NCBI GenBank assembly: GCA_030765055.1
Contig: CM060953.1
Location: 25,175,919-25,239,918 of the forward strand
Reading direction: 5' to 3'
DNA from: Mantis religiosa
Lineage: Eukaryota > Arthropoda > Insecta > Mantodea > Mantidae
Length of the DNA stretch: 64,000 nucleotides
The notes beneath the pieces were generated by a model. That model was not told the origin of the DNA. It saw only the letters and a list, made by a program, of their open reading frames with translations, and did no database searches. The position numbers and the translations under genes are program-made. Below, piece by piece: positions 34,330-44,563 of the stretch. Positions within the stretch are counted from its first letter, which is position 1, and the number at the start of each line of letters is the position of its first letter.

Positions 34330-34746
34330 TCAGAAAACACTGCTGCTCTGGTCGCTGCTCAGTAAGCCAGATCTGTGTTCCCTGAGTCTCTCTTTTTCAA
34401 GTTTTAATGCAGGATTCCATGCTGCACTAAATTGTAGCCCAGTATCTCGGTTAAGAGTGACTCTCTCTGCCGAGATAGCCAACGCCTCCTTAACTCTGCG
34501 CTCCCAGTAGCCACTGCATTTTGCCAAAATAGTGGTGAGACCGAAGCTAGCCCTATGGTGTTGCTGGAAGCAATGTTCCGCCAGCCCAGACTTTTCAAGT
34601 TGCAACAGTCTGATGCTTCTACCGTGTTCTTTGATCCTGGTAGCTATGGTCCTGCCGGTTTGTCCGATGTACAGCATTCCACATTCACATGGAATGCGGT
34701 ACACCCCTGGAACGTTTAGTTGTAATTGGTCTTTGACTGGTCTCAT
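34330..34746 (-). CDS. PLE GIY-YIG endonuclease domain (partial ORF)
   Basis: 138 residues uninterrupted. A GVYRIPCECGMLYIGQTGR motif gives the GIY (here G-V-Y) and YIG boxes, followed by ATRIKEHGR with the catalytic Arg/Lys-Glu-His region and a later conserved AEHC. In Penelope-like elements this domain makes the nick that primes reverse transcription. The RT half is missing, so this is a 5'-truncated copy. The frame continues past the nuclease for about 70 residues to a stop at 34330. Confidence 0.85.
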   Translation of the reverse strand: MRPVKDQLQLNVPGVYRIPCECGMLYIGQTGRTIATRIKEHGRSIRLLQLEKSGLAEHCFQQHHRASFGLTTILAKCSGYWERRVKEALAISAERVTLNRDTGLQFSAAWNPALKLEKERLREHRSGLLSSDQSSSVF

Positions 34747-34922
34747 AAAGTGTCTGATTTTTGCAGATGTCTCAACATTTGCTTACCTGGCTCGAAGCCC
34801 GAGAACGCCTAGAACATATACACCGCCAGGAAAGATTCAGCTCATATTTTACAATATCTGTATAAATCTCTGCTGTGTAATTCTAACTGATTTTAAAATT
34901 TATTGTTAACAATTGTTCATAT

Positions 34923-35119
34923 AGCTAAAAATTATACAATAAGTAGACTGTACTTCACATTTCTCAATTTTTGTTTAATGTGTATCGCCTCCACTTGAAG
35001 ACATTATCAAGAAGTCAAGCCAGTCGACAACTTCTTGGTAATGCCTTCAAGTGGAGGCTAAATGAGTTGAAAGAAAATTCAGGTATGCGAAGTACAGTCA
35101 ACTTATTGTATAATTTTTA
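34923..35119. repeat. PLE-type inverted repeat of about 95-bp arms
   Basis: The left half starts GCTAAAAATTATACAATAAG and the right half ends with its complement. The central hairpin (34987-35058) pairs GCCTCCACTTGAAG with CTTCAAGTGGAGGC. A tail after 35119 (AATGTTAATTCCAATTTGC) recurs in reverse near 36500. It sits about 75 bp from a hexosaminidase D exon. Confidence 0.75.
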
Positions 35120-35192
35120 GTTATTGCATTACTTAACAATGTTAATTCCAATTTGCTTTTTCAAATTAACTGTTTGTAAGCTGACTACTTAC

Positions 35193-35303
35193 TGATCACT
35201 CTCGACTACACTCCTATACTTGATGCGAAGGTTAGCAAACCATTCCACTCCTACCCTAACTTTCCAACCTGGGAAATTCAGAGTTTGAGCAACTGGCTGT
35301 GGT
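35193..35303 (-). CDS. Hexd: hexosaminidase D exon, C-terminal region
   Basis: A 111-bp phase-2 exon after TTCTAG (35305-35304), ending at GTAAGT. It encodes NFPGWKVRVGVEWFANLR and KYRSVVESD. The sequence is in the right order and phase for the poorly conserved C-terminal domain. The long inverted repeat at 34923-35119 lies just downstream. Confidence 0.8.
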
Positions 35304-35633
35304 CTAGAACAAAAATATGCACAAAGTTAAAATACAGTACAGAAATAAAAACATGGTGTAATGACTGGCTAACTAACTTAACCAGTGCTTCCTTTCATGC
35401 ACTTAAAATCCACCACTGCAAAGTATAATTTAATATGAAAACTACTTTTGAGGCACAGTTATTGAGACAATTCCTTTTAATGAAAGTATTTTCATAAAGG
35501 TAGTTAAAGTCAAACCCTGATCTATCCTTTCTGGAGCTACCATTTCCCACAATTATCATTTAATTTATGCAGTCTCATCCAGTTAATATTATAACTTATT
35601 AGTAAAACCTATATTTATTGTATTTTTAAATAT

Positions 35634-36068
35634 TGTCGCAGACCCATTATTTACGCTAGTGTGGCGACATGCACAAACAGATAGTGCAAGGCAGAGATAA
35701 AGAGCCTGCAGATAAAGATAGCGCGGAGATAAAAGGCTTGCCGGCACAGATAACGTTAGAAGTCTGGAACGTTCGTGTTTCGTCTAGTGACAGAACAATC
35801 TAGAATCATGAATGGTCGGGTATAAAAAGAAGCCCTGGCTAGTAGTAGTAAACAGAGTCATAAACGGAATTGTAACAAGAGTTGTTGTAAACAGAGTGTA
35901 ACGGTGAATGCTGTTTGTTTGAGGTCAACGACCTTGGAAGATTGTATTTGTGTATGTGATGTAATTCTGTAACTGTGAAGATTATCCAAAGTGTATTTCT
36001 ATGGAAATAAAGAATATTTTGAATTTCTGCAACTTGGACCTTTAATTCTATGAACTCACAAAGTCACA
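35634..36068 (+). mobile_element. solo LTR of BEL-type family
   Basis: A 435-bp sequence with TGTCGCAG...GTCACA ends and ATAT duplicated at 35630-35633 and 36069-36072. It has a TATAAAA box near 35821 and an AATAAAG polyadenylation hexamer near 36006. Its reverse complement matches the BEL/Pao 3' LTR at 18626-19043. Confidence 0.88.
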
Positions 36069-36479
36069 ATATTATTTTCCTATATTATTCATTCGAAAAC
36101 TTCAGTCCCAAACAAATTCTATCCTCAAACAACCATTTTAAAGCTGGAATAGGTGAATCAGTGATGGTAATTTGCACAAAGTTGGTGCAACTTTTGAAGC
36201 ACCCTATACCAATTAGAGTGAGGAACTGAAATAGCAAGGTTCATGCTAATTTGGTTAGGGCAGGGGGTGAAGTTTGTAGTCCTTTTTTAACAAAACACAA
36301 TCTCTTACAGTCTGCTGCAGCAAAAACTATTGTGTGTGTGTATATATATATAATTTTTAAGTGAATATTGACATACATTATCAGCACATTTGCAATAAAG
36401 ATAAGCTAGCAATGTAATTACATCAGGAAACTCTGTACAAATAATGTTTTAAATATTAAGTAATTACATATGAATGTAC

Positions 36480-37310
36480 AACAAATTGGCACATAATTTG
36501 AAAAGGTAAATTGGAATTAACACCGTGAAGTAATGTAGTAATTAACATTATACTACGATATATCGAAATTTAACTGTATTGGAACACCACAGTGAAGCGA
36601 AACAATTATTAAATTATAGATGAGTAAATTTTATTACACATTAGCTTCACTTACGTACCTATATTGAGGACATGTTTCACGAACTATTGTTCGCATAGAT
36701 CAAGCTTTAGTCGCATTTGAGCCAATCATGTGGACAATAGTTTGCGAAACATGTCCTCAATATAGGTACATAAGTGAAGCTAATGTGCAATAAATACGAC
36801 TCATCTATAATTTAATAATTATACTACGAGTTGACTGAGACATTTGTATTTCACATGGGAAAATTTTTTTTCAATGAGTTTCACCACCACTTGAAGGCAT
36901 TATTAAGAAATTGTCAACTGGCTAGAACTTGAGTGTTCCAGCTAATCATGGTTCTTTGGAGACGAGACATCTGGTGGTGATCCAATGAGGCTAAGTAAAA
37001 TATTTTCTTCCCATGGAATGTCAGAATTCATTGAATGGTTTTGAATTTCTTTATATAAATCTTTTACCAGATGTTCACATGAATTAAACATTCCATTGGA
37101 AGAAAACATTTTACTTAGCCTCACTGGATCGCTGCGAGATGTTTCACCTCCAAAGAACCATGATCAGCTGGAACACCAAAGTTCTAGCCAGTCGACAATT
37201 TCTAGATAATGTCTTCAAGTGGAAGTGAAATGTGTTGAAAGAAAAAATTTGTGGTATGTGTAGTACAGAGTGTCTCAGTCGACTTATAGCATAATTTTAA
37301 ACTGACATAT
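36480..37310. mobile_element. large PLE-type inverted element, invaded by a mini-PLE
   Basis: The left arm (36547-36558 then 36840-37030) and the right arm (about 37085-37305) are inverse copies: GTTGACTGAGAC with GTCTCAGTCGAC, CCACTTGAAGGCATTA with TAATGTCTTCAAGTGG, and CATGGTTCTTTGGAG with CTCCAAAGAACCATG. The 5' tail at 36495-36545 matches that of the 34923 element in reverse. The mini-PLE 36559-36827 splits the left arm. Confidence 0.7.
36559..36827 (+). mobile_element. mini-PLE with inverted arms, 12-bp TSD
   Basis: The duplication ATTATACTACGA is at 36547-36558 and 36828-36839. A tail of about 45 bp (with CACAGTGAAGCGAAAC) is followed by two inverted arms of about 75 bp (ATTAGCTTCACTTACGTACC and its complement, with GACATGTTTC and GAAACATGTC at the inner ends). 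One arm has GCGAACAATAGTTCGTGAAAC on minus, a stem II plus GAAA as in hammerheads, but the CTGATGA box is degraded. No ORF. Confidence 0.85.
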
Positions 37311-37450
37311 TTTAAAAAACAGGCTGATCAACATTTAAGAAGGAACTGAACATCTTTGCTTGAGCATTGATTGTATATTTAATGATATTATTTAATTATT
37401 GCAATTAACTGTAACTAACTTAGTGATGTGTTCCACAACACATATACATT

Positions 37451-38053
37451 CAATAGAATGTATTTCCCGGGCTTGTGGGCCGTGGTCAAGACTAAGTGCA
37501 GCATATTAACCCGAATAAAAGAACACAAAAGCAATTGCTGACTTGGACAAACGGAAAAATCGGCCGTAGCTGAGCATGTATTGCTGATGGGCCATGATAT
37601 CAAGTTTGAAGAAACCACGATTTTAGACAGCACTGCTCACTATCATGCCAGGCTCTATCAAGAAGCTATCGACATTCAAAAACATAAAAACAATTTCAAC
37701 AAGAAGGTAGAAATATTATGTCTTCACAAAGTGTGGATATTGGTATTACAAGACACAAAAGTAAAGCCACAGAGAACAAACCGGACCAATAGCAGCACAC
37801 ACACTCACAGTCGCATGGAGATTGGCTGGTAAAGAACCAATGGCAGGCAAGTAGGCATGGACAGACCAGGCTATATTTGATGAGGCCTCGTGCCAAATGA
37901 CATTCCAGCAAGTACATAGCTAGAATCCTCAGAAGATGCTCGTTGGAGATATGAGCGAAACGTCAGGAGAATTTTTATCCTCTGGACCACGGCCCACAAG
38001 CCCAGGAAATACATTCTATTGGATTAACGCCAGTCGTGAACGTCTAAGCATGT
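37451..38053 (+). mobile_element. 5'-truncated PLE, 16-bp TSD
   Basis: The target ACAACACATATACATT is at 37435-37450 and 38054-38069. The left end is an inverted copy of the 3' end (GGGCTTGTGGGCCGTGGTC against GACCACGGCCCACAAGCCC, about 37471-37489 and 37982-38000). The interior (37501-37832) encodes the end of a GIY-YIG nuclease: RIKEH, KSAVAEHVLLMGHDIKFE and REAIDIQKH-like (here QEAIDIQKH). A ribozyme-like motif lies at 37926-37968. Confidence 0.88.
37926..37968 (+). ncRNA. hammerhead-like motif, one core change
   Basis: TCCT and AGGA pair as stem I. The core is CAGAAGA in place of CTGATGA: position 4 is changed, and position 7 may be any base. Then an extra T, stem II GCTC/GAGC, and GAAACGTC with palindromic stem III ACGT. 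The change at U4 probably weakens or abolishes activity. Confidence 0.45.
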
Positions 38054-38267
38054 ACAACACATATACATTGATGATAATAATATACACAATACCTTAATTC
38101 TCTGATTGTAACTAAAATCTCCAGTAATATACTAACTAGTTACCTAACAGAATGTAAAATTTGGAAACAAATAAATTTCAAAGCAGTATGAAACAAAATA
38201 ATTATAAATACTCCCAACTCAATATTTTCCCTTATTTGTGTGGGTGATGCATAATCTTAAGGCTTAC

Positions 38268-38435
38268 CTGGGATACGGATTAAGCATTAAAGGTACATCA
38301 GTGTACCCCAGTTCCTTTGCTACAGACATATGAAGGTCTGCATTGTAGCTACCTGAAAGCCAGACTTTCAGACAAAGCACTAAACTGGGTATGGCAGCAG
38401 GTAGCAGTTCACAAAGAGTGGCATAATGGTCATAC
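38268..38435 (-). CDS. Hexd: hexosaminidase D exon, end of catalytic barrel
   Basis: The 168-bp exon begins with YDHYATLCELLPAAIPSL, the conserved end of the GH20 barrel in hexosaminidase D. It continues with a less conserved part ending MLNPYP. Acceptor TTGCAG (38437-38436), donor GTAAGC (38267); phase 2 on both sides. A PLE fragment begins immediately upstream in the intron. Confidence 0.92.
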
Positions 38436-38474
38436 CTGCAAAAGAATGATTAATTCTATCAATAGACTTTCAGA

Positions 38475-38745
38475 TCTTAATCTTTTATGTAGAAAGTATA
38501 AGTATGGAAGTGAGAGAAAACACAAAGAGTGGGCTCAATGGAGTTACCTATTCGGGGGATCTCTCTGAACTTAATGCATGGGAGAACGTACATATACCAA
38601 AGTACAAAGATCACTTCATAAACTTTGATTTGCCGCCTCCGAACAACCTTTGGAAGTTCACTGTTCCACCAACAGATGTCACTTCAGATTCCCTAGCCAA
38701 GACTGTCAACAGCACCAAGAATCAGTTGGATGTATACTGAGATGG
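38475..38745 (+). pseudogene. PLE ORF C-terminal fragment
   Basis: The frame 38504-38740 encodes LNAWENVHIPKYKD and FINFDLPPPNNLWKF. These align with the C-terminal region of the PLE ORF at 45057 (LSTWEQIFISKNRNK, FNFDIP). It begins just upstream of a hexosaminidase D splice acceptor. GIY-YIG and RT parts are absent. Confidence 0.55.
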
Positions 38746-38967
38746 GCACAAATCTTTAGCCTTCGAAACATGCTCAAATACTTGTTTTAGCTAATGATGT
38801 TTATGTTTCTAATCCAACTCAACAATATAAATTATCAATACATCACCATCTCTAATACATCTACTCAATTATAATGGCAAAATAATGTTTATGAAGTCAT
38901 TAGATCAGATGAGGTGGCCGTGAACTCATTTATGTTTTAGAACATGTAGGTTAAAAACTGATTTAAC

Positions 38968-39078
38968 TTATGGGTAGAGTCGACATGAAAAATTCAATAC
39001 CATGGCCGGGATTTGAACCACGGATCTCCTGGTTTCCATCCAGTCGCTCTTAACCTTTGAGCTACCATGGCCAACGTG
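38968..39078 (-). mobile_element. SINE family B, tRNA-like part only
   Basis: On minus: TGGCCATGGTAGCTCAAAGG, then GGTTCAAATCCCGGCCATGG and CATGTCGACTCT. It abuts, in inverse orientation, the unit at 39080. Confidence 0.75.
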
Positions 39079-39079
39079 C

Positions 39080-39476
39080 CAACGTGACGACTCTATCCAT
39101 CAAAAACCTTAGCCTATAAACGGCTAGTGTGGAGAAATGATTAATTTCCATCAATTAACTAAAATAATAAGAGTTAAATGATGAAGCCTGGGACTCAAGT
39201 TCTTACGATAGTAAGTCGCCACAAATGGTGTATCTCGGAAGCGAGACCCCCTAGTGGTCTACTGGGGAAATATAGAAGTCAAATGGAGAATTTAATGTCA
39301 GGACGGCATGTTGGCCATGGTAGCTCAAAGGTTAAGAGCGAATGGACGGAAACCACTGTGGTTCAAATCCTGGTCATGGCATTGAATTTTTTATGTCGAC
39401 TCTATCCATCAAAAACCTTAGCCTATAAACAGCTAGTGTGGAGAAATGATTAATTTCCATCAATTAACTAAAATGA
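39080..39476 (+). mobile_element. SINE family B with R at both ends
   Basis: Order: R (CTCTATCCATCAAAAACC to CATCAATTAACTAAAAT, 39090-39165), body (GATGAAGCCTGGGACTCAAG onward), tRNA-like part (GTTGGCCATGGTAGCTCAAA, GGTTCAAATCC), R again (39403-39473). The two R copies are nearly identical over about 72 bp. Confidence 0.85.
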
Positions 39477-39479
39477 TTT

Positions 39480-40705
39480 AACTTATGTTTGAATTTATTT
39501 CAGATCCATATTTACCAACATTCAAAAAATTAAAATCTGTAAAACTTTTTTAATAGCTTTGTGGTAATATTAAATTTAGAATTACATATAAAATTTAAAT
39601 TACATATAAAATAAATGGAAATTATTCCTGGTTACATAATAAACCTACATTAAAGCAAACAACACCACTTCCTGGGCTATACATAGATATGTCATGCTTC
39701 ATAACGTGAAGTTCAAACAAAAACTGTCACAGATAACAGAAAACTATAATTCATAGCCAATAATATGAATAGAGAAATAATTTACATAAGGGAGCAGACT
39801 TTGGTGTCCATTACTAAATGTCCATGTCTATTTACTGCTCATTGGTTACTTGATGTCACTAGTGGTGCAATAACAAATTTAAAATCTGCAGTCTATATAT
39901 TTTATTGTGGCCTAGTAAAGGGAGGGACCATGATCATGATGAAGGATAGATGCAGAGATAAGCCCTGACCTATGAGCTAAACCTTAAGAGGTGTACAAGA
40001 ATTTAAAAAAAAGCTGGCTTTTGTAACCGGAGTTCTATGTTGAAGATGGGATGCACGTTGACTGTTTCGAAGACCCAGGTCAGGAAGCCAGATGTAACAG
40101 GGTTACTTTGTTGTAGTTGAATTGTTTCTCGATTATTGTGTGTGCTTAAATAAGAGTCATGAGATCTCTCGTTTTCAGGTGTGGTTTTGAGTGAAATAAA
40201 TATAATTTTGAATAAGTCCAATTTCGTAACATATAATTTAATTGTATAATCTGGATTACATTTTACTCGAACTTTCTTTCCTAGTCAATCATTGCAGGTT
40301 ACCTCCAGCATGTCGGTAAATCCTTACTTCCTTAATAAATAGTTTCCGTTAATTACATAAAATTTCTCACTCCTGCCTGTCCACTCATCACTATCAAAAC
40401 TTTTTATCTTCCCTGAGTCATCTTTCCACCATCAAGATCACAGAACATATCTTTATGAAGATTATTGATTTTCTGTTACTATCCAAAACTATATTCACTG
40501 CGACATTTTTCCATCATGAAACAAGGTTATTGATTTTCCTCTCATAACAATCGTTCATCATTTTTTATGTCATACATGGCCCACTAATAGTCAGATCAGT
40601 AAACAAGAATTTCCAACTGGATATTCATATAAAAAGTTCCAACAAAAACTTACCATTATACTTTACACACACATACACAAGGCAGAGGTGGGTGATCATC
40701 CAACC
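39480..40705. other. hexosaminidase D intron, nothing recognised
   Basis: AT-rich intron, 1.2 kb, without recognisable genes or element ends. Confidence 0.4.
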
Positions 40706-40710
40706 AATAT

Positions 40711-40921
40711 GACAGCCCACCTAAGTAGCGTAGATGGTAATGTGTCTGCCTCGCATTCAAGAGGTCCAGAGTTCAAATCTCGGTCAGGGTAAGTTAACTG
40801 GATAAGGTTTTCCGGGGTCTTCCCCTATCCTGAAAGACGAATGTCGGGTAACTCTAAAGCTCCATGGACCCCGGACTCAAATGAGCATCATTTCACCTAT
40901 TTCATTCATCGTCTGATCTCA
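40711..40921 (+). mobile_element. SINE family A
   Basis: Head GCCCACCTAAGTAGCGTAG and B box GAGTTCAAATC, then the usual tail. It is cut short at about 40921, where a different tRNA-like SINE begins. Confidence 0.8.
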
Positions 40922-40995
40922 CAATACACCAGTCCTATACCAGGACATAAAATCTACATCCCCAAAGGTGGGATTGAACCCAGGCAAATTCTGTG

Positions 40996-42171
40996 TGATA
41001 CCGTCCCTATTAGGCACAACACCATCATAATAACTCCGAAAGTCTTATTACATGCATAATTAAGGGCGGATAGATACCACAATATGAATTAAAGTTATAA
41101 TAAATATAGGATAATGATTAAGCATACAAGTGCAGATACTAAACAGGCAATCCCAATATATATTATTAAAAGCATGAACCCAACGTGCTAAGGGAGAGGG
41201 CAAAATGAACATTGTCCCGCACAGACAGGTTCTTTGGGTATTTCTAGCCGACAAAGGTGGCATTGTCCAAGGATAGACCCTCGGCGCCAGCCTAAGTATT
41301 GACCTGAATATAATACGTGACGAGAGAATAGACTCTGGAATCTAAGGCACACAGTTCCAAACATGCTTATGCATTAATTAGCTAGACTGTGGGAAAGAGA
41401 AATTCGCGTGGAATACATGCCTCATACACTAGAAATTGCTATTTATTCAAGAGTAGGGATAAAACATAACCTATAAGGGACAAGCAACCGGTCACGTGAC
41501 CTCTAAAGTGTCCAAAATTCGGCGAAAGGAAGGGGAAATTCGTGCAATGGCGACGTTCGATGTTTGCTAGGAAAATCACTCTGTTTTCGGCGTGTGAGGG
41601 AGGCAACAAGTACAGAAATTTCATCAGAGTCCGCGTTCGTGGATAAACGGAGTAACTCACATTACGTGGTCATCGAACTCTCTGTGCTAGCGAATGGGAG
41701 AAACAGCACTCGTTACAACGTCATTAAGATGTTACCAAACTCTGTTCTTTTGTTTAATAATCCTCCGGAAATACTACGTTATGCGAAGTAATTCACTACC
41801 GACGTTCAGGAACAACGCGTACACCGATACATGTAAGTCGTGTCATGCGCGCAGCAACGTGAAAGTCTCAAATCTCGCGCCTAATGTGCGAATAACATCG
41901 TCAATAGTGGCGAGTGGAGAGGACTAATTATAACAATAAACTTGATATTCAAAGGTCGTGGTGTCTTATATGTGATAATACCCACACCCTGTCAGGACGC
42001 ACCCACTCCCTGGAACTCAAAAGCGAGTACTCATGCAGACCTACCCTGAGAAAAACCCCGACCTGTTGGAAACCTCCCATCCGTAGTCCTCACCTATCAC
42101 ATGTCATATCTTTTGAGGTGTTGAGTGCCGGGAGGGCTCAACGAGGTGCTTAACGGGCAAGGACCGCCTCA
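40996..42171 (+). repeat. 5' LTR, 1176 bp
   Basis: Begins TGATACCGTC and ends GACCGCCTCA. Differs from the 3' LTR at only a handful of positions (five noticed by eye), so the insertion is recent. The short frames repeated in both LTRs are not considered genes. Confidence 0.95.
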
Positions 42172-42250
42172 TAAATTGGCGCCACAACGTGGTTAACGTA
42201 GTCCTGATGGTACCATCAACCCAACGTGGTTAACGTAGTCCTGACTGTAC
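42172..42250 (+). promoter_or_regulatory. primer-binding site and tandem repeat in leader
   Basis: TGGCGCCACAACGTGG starts five bases after the LTR, where a tRNA primer would pair with its CCA end. Directly after it an approximately 33-bp unit with CCAACGTGGTTAACGTAGTC is repeated, and CAACGTGG overlaps the site itself. The tRNA is not identified. Confidence 0.65.
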
Positions 42251-42760
42251 CAGTGACCTACAACATTTGGAGCATTCTTCGGTGTCTCGACTGATGTATT
42301 CACCGTCGTAAGTACCGCCAACTAGACCTTGGAACCAACGGAGCCCAGAACACCTAGGACGATGCACCAGTGAACAACGCAACGGAGTACGACTTCACGC
42401 AGGACAGCCAACGTCGACAAGACAACAACGTAGACGCAACAATACTTCGTAGTGCAACACAGCTTCAAACCCCCCCTCCCCCCCCATGTGAAAGTGATAA
42501 AACCCTGACTCAGGAAGACAGCAACACCAGGCACGGACATCAACAGTACGTAACTGGAGATAATTGGATGTAAACGTATTTTTTGTTTTATAAATTAATT
42601 GTTGTATTTGCATGAGTAGATAGATGCTGCCAGTAGGAATACGACTTAGAAAAGTGTGCATAAAAAAAATTAAGGAAATTTCGAGAACCCAGAAAAGTGA
42701 GTAAGAAGGAATAAGCGGATGATACTCTGAAATAAGAAAGTAATTGAAATAGGTAGCAAC

Positions 42761-44563
42761 ATGGCAGACAATAACATTTTAGAAGTGTACCAGGAATCTG
42801 AGGGAATGGATGTAGGCGTTGAGGGAAACAGAGAATGTAATAGTAGGCAGGCCGAGGTAACTACTCCGGTACCGAACAGGAATACAGCAAGTATGGATAG
42901 CATGATGCAAATGTTGCTAGAGAAGATGAACTTGATAGGGAATGAGTTAGGTGAGCTAAACAACAAAATTACCTCTCAAGGCAATGAGTTAGGTGAGCTA
43001 AACCACAAAATTACTGCCCAAGGTAATGAGCTAGGCAATGAATTAGGGGAGCTAAACAACAAAATTACCTCTCAAGGTAATGAGTTAGGTGAGCTAAACA
43101 ACAAAATTACCTCTCAAGGTAATGAGTTAGGTGAGCTAAACCACAAAATTACTGCCCAAGGTAATGAGCTAGGCAATGAATTAGGGGAGCTGAACCGTAA
43201 GATTACCGCTCAAGGTAGCGAGTTAAGCAGTAAAATTGCCGCACACAGTAGTGAATTGGCAGATATTAGTAAACAACTCAAGGAGCAAGAAAGTAAATTT
43301 ACAACGGCACAGGGAGAAATGAGTAACCAGATAAATAGGCAGTTTAGTGAGGTCATGAGTGAGGTAATTGGAGTAAGAAATAACCTTCAGGTAAGGGAAT
43401 TATGGAAACGCGGAGAAAACCCTTTACAAAGTCCCGCTTCCACACTTCCTGTCACCTCAGACAATATACTTCCTGTCACATCAGACAATGGAAGACTGAG
43501 TGAAGAAAGAACCAATATTAGTGTAGATGACCCATTGTCACATTCTGACAGTAGTTACCGATTTCATAACGCGCCCGGGACTTGCCATACAATACCTATG
43601 TCAATGCAATTTCTAAGCGAATTGCCTGTTCCACAATTTGATAGCACGCGCGATAACGCCAAACAATTTATCAACGATTTAGAGACATATTTTAACTTAA
43701 GAGGAATCCCGAAAGAATACAAGATGATAATAGTTCAGAGGGGCCTGAAAGGACATGCTTTAAATTGGTTTCGGCTGACGGTAGGGGAATCGGCACGGTA
43801 CAATCACTTTCGGGCGGCCTTCATACAGAAATATTGGAGTGACGCCGCACAATACAACGTCAGGAACCAAATTAATAATGGTAGGTACCCCCGAGGCTCT
43901 CACGAATCAATGACGGACTACTTTTTGAGACTAGGACAATTGAGTAAACTCTTGGAACCAGCCATGCCGGAAGACCAATTTATAGCGCTTATGGGAAATC
44001 ACTATCCCGATGTAATCAGGAAAAATATCGTAGTGGCACGACCACGGACAATGGGAGAAGCGATAGACTTGCTGACCGCATTACAGGGACATGGAACACA
44101 AACAGGTTGGACTGAAGAAAACTTAGACTTTAGGCCACAACCCAGTCAACATTTCAATCATGGGATGAGGGCACAACAGCCTAGAAACGGGTACCATAAC
44201 TATAACCCAGGCAACAGAGATAGGAACCCGCGACCATATGATACACGGCTGAGGGAAGAATGGCGACACAGCAGCCATCAAAATAGCAATAACAGGCCTC
44301 CACAAACGTACCCTCTGAGGTACATGTCCTTCGCCCGGCGTGGACACGCAAGTAATAACAATACACTTCGGGGAAACAATAGACCTAGAAGCCGTGAAGA
44401 GAATTACCGAACTACGACCACTAACGACCGTCCCATAGTTGAGAGCCAGACGCAGGCAACATTGCCACGCCCACCTTCACCGCTGACGAGCACGCACACC
44501 TTTTACAATGCAAATGCAGCCAGTACGAGTCAACCCAGGACTCCAACCCCGACGGAAAACTAA
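42761..44563 (+). CDS. Ty3-type gag polyprotein
   Basis: A 600-residue intact frame. Residues 45-165 or so form a heptad-like coiled coil made of repeats of NELGELN(N/H)KIT(S/A)QG, at least seven units. Residues 280-450 hold a retrotransposon gag (capsid-like) domain with VPQFDSTRDNAKQFINDLE, LKGHALNWFRL and a SMTDYFLRLGQL helix. The C-terminal third is basic and rich in N, R, P and Q, and likely binds RNA; no CCHC zinc knuckle is seen. Gag coats the element RNA in cytoplasmic particles. The pol frame is -1 relative to gag and follows the stop, so frameshifting or readthrough-like expression is needed if the element is expressed. Codon use and lack of stops fit a young copy. Confidence 0.9.
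   Translation: MADNNILEVYQESEGMDVGVEGNRECNSRQAEVTTPVPNRNTASMDSMMQMLLEKMNLIGNELGELNNKITSQGNELGELNHKITAQGNELGNELGELNNKITSQGNELGELNNKITSQGNELGELNHKITAQGNELGNELGELNRKITAQGSELSSKIAAHSSELADISKQLKEQESKFTTAQGEMSNQINRQFSEVMSEVIGVRNNLQVRELWKRGENPLQSPASTLPVTSDNILPVTSDNGRLSEERTNISVDDPLSHSDSSYRFHNAPGTCHTIPMSMQFLSELPVPQFDSTRDNAKQFINDLETYFNLRGIPKEYKMIIVQRGLKGHALNWFRLTVGESARYNHFRAAFIQKYWSDAAQYNVRNQINNGRYPRGSHESMTDYFLRLGQLSKLLEPAMPEDQFIALMGNHYPDVIRKNIVVARPRTMGEAIDLLTALQGHGTQTGWTEENLDFRPQPSQHFNHGMRAQQPRNGYHNYNPGNRDRNPRPYDTRLREEWRHSSHQNSNNRPPQTYPLRYMSFARRGHASNNNTLRGNNRPRSREENYRTTTTNDRPIVESQTQATLPRPPSPLTSTHTFYNANAASTSQPRTPTPTEN

Larger units (their letters stand above)
34136..34850 (-). mobile_element. 5'-truncated PLE, 11-bp TSD, hammerhead motif
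   Basis: The target ACAATATCTGT is at 34125-34135 and 34851-34861. Minus-strand order: an inverted copy of the 3' end (34815-34755), truncated ORF with GIY-YIG nuclease (34746-34330), ribozyme-like motif (34225-34181) and 3' end. The inverted ends share GTTCTCGGGCTT-GAGCCAGGTAA. Family: Penelope-like retroelements, which pair an RT with a GIY-YIG endonuclease. Confidence 0.88.

Noticed and set aside
41439..42153. Short frames repeated identically at 49205-49919
   Set aside because: They lie in the two LTRs of the Ty3-type element and have no protein signature.
42370..42661. Leader frames between LTR and gag
   Set aside because: Short, no signature, differing frames on both strands; treated as untranslated leader.
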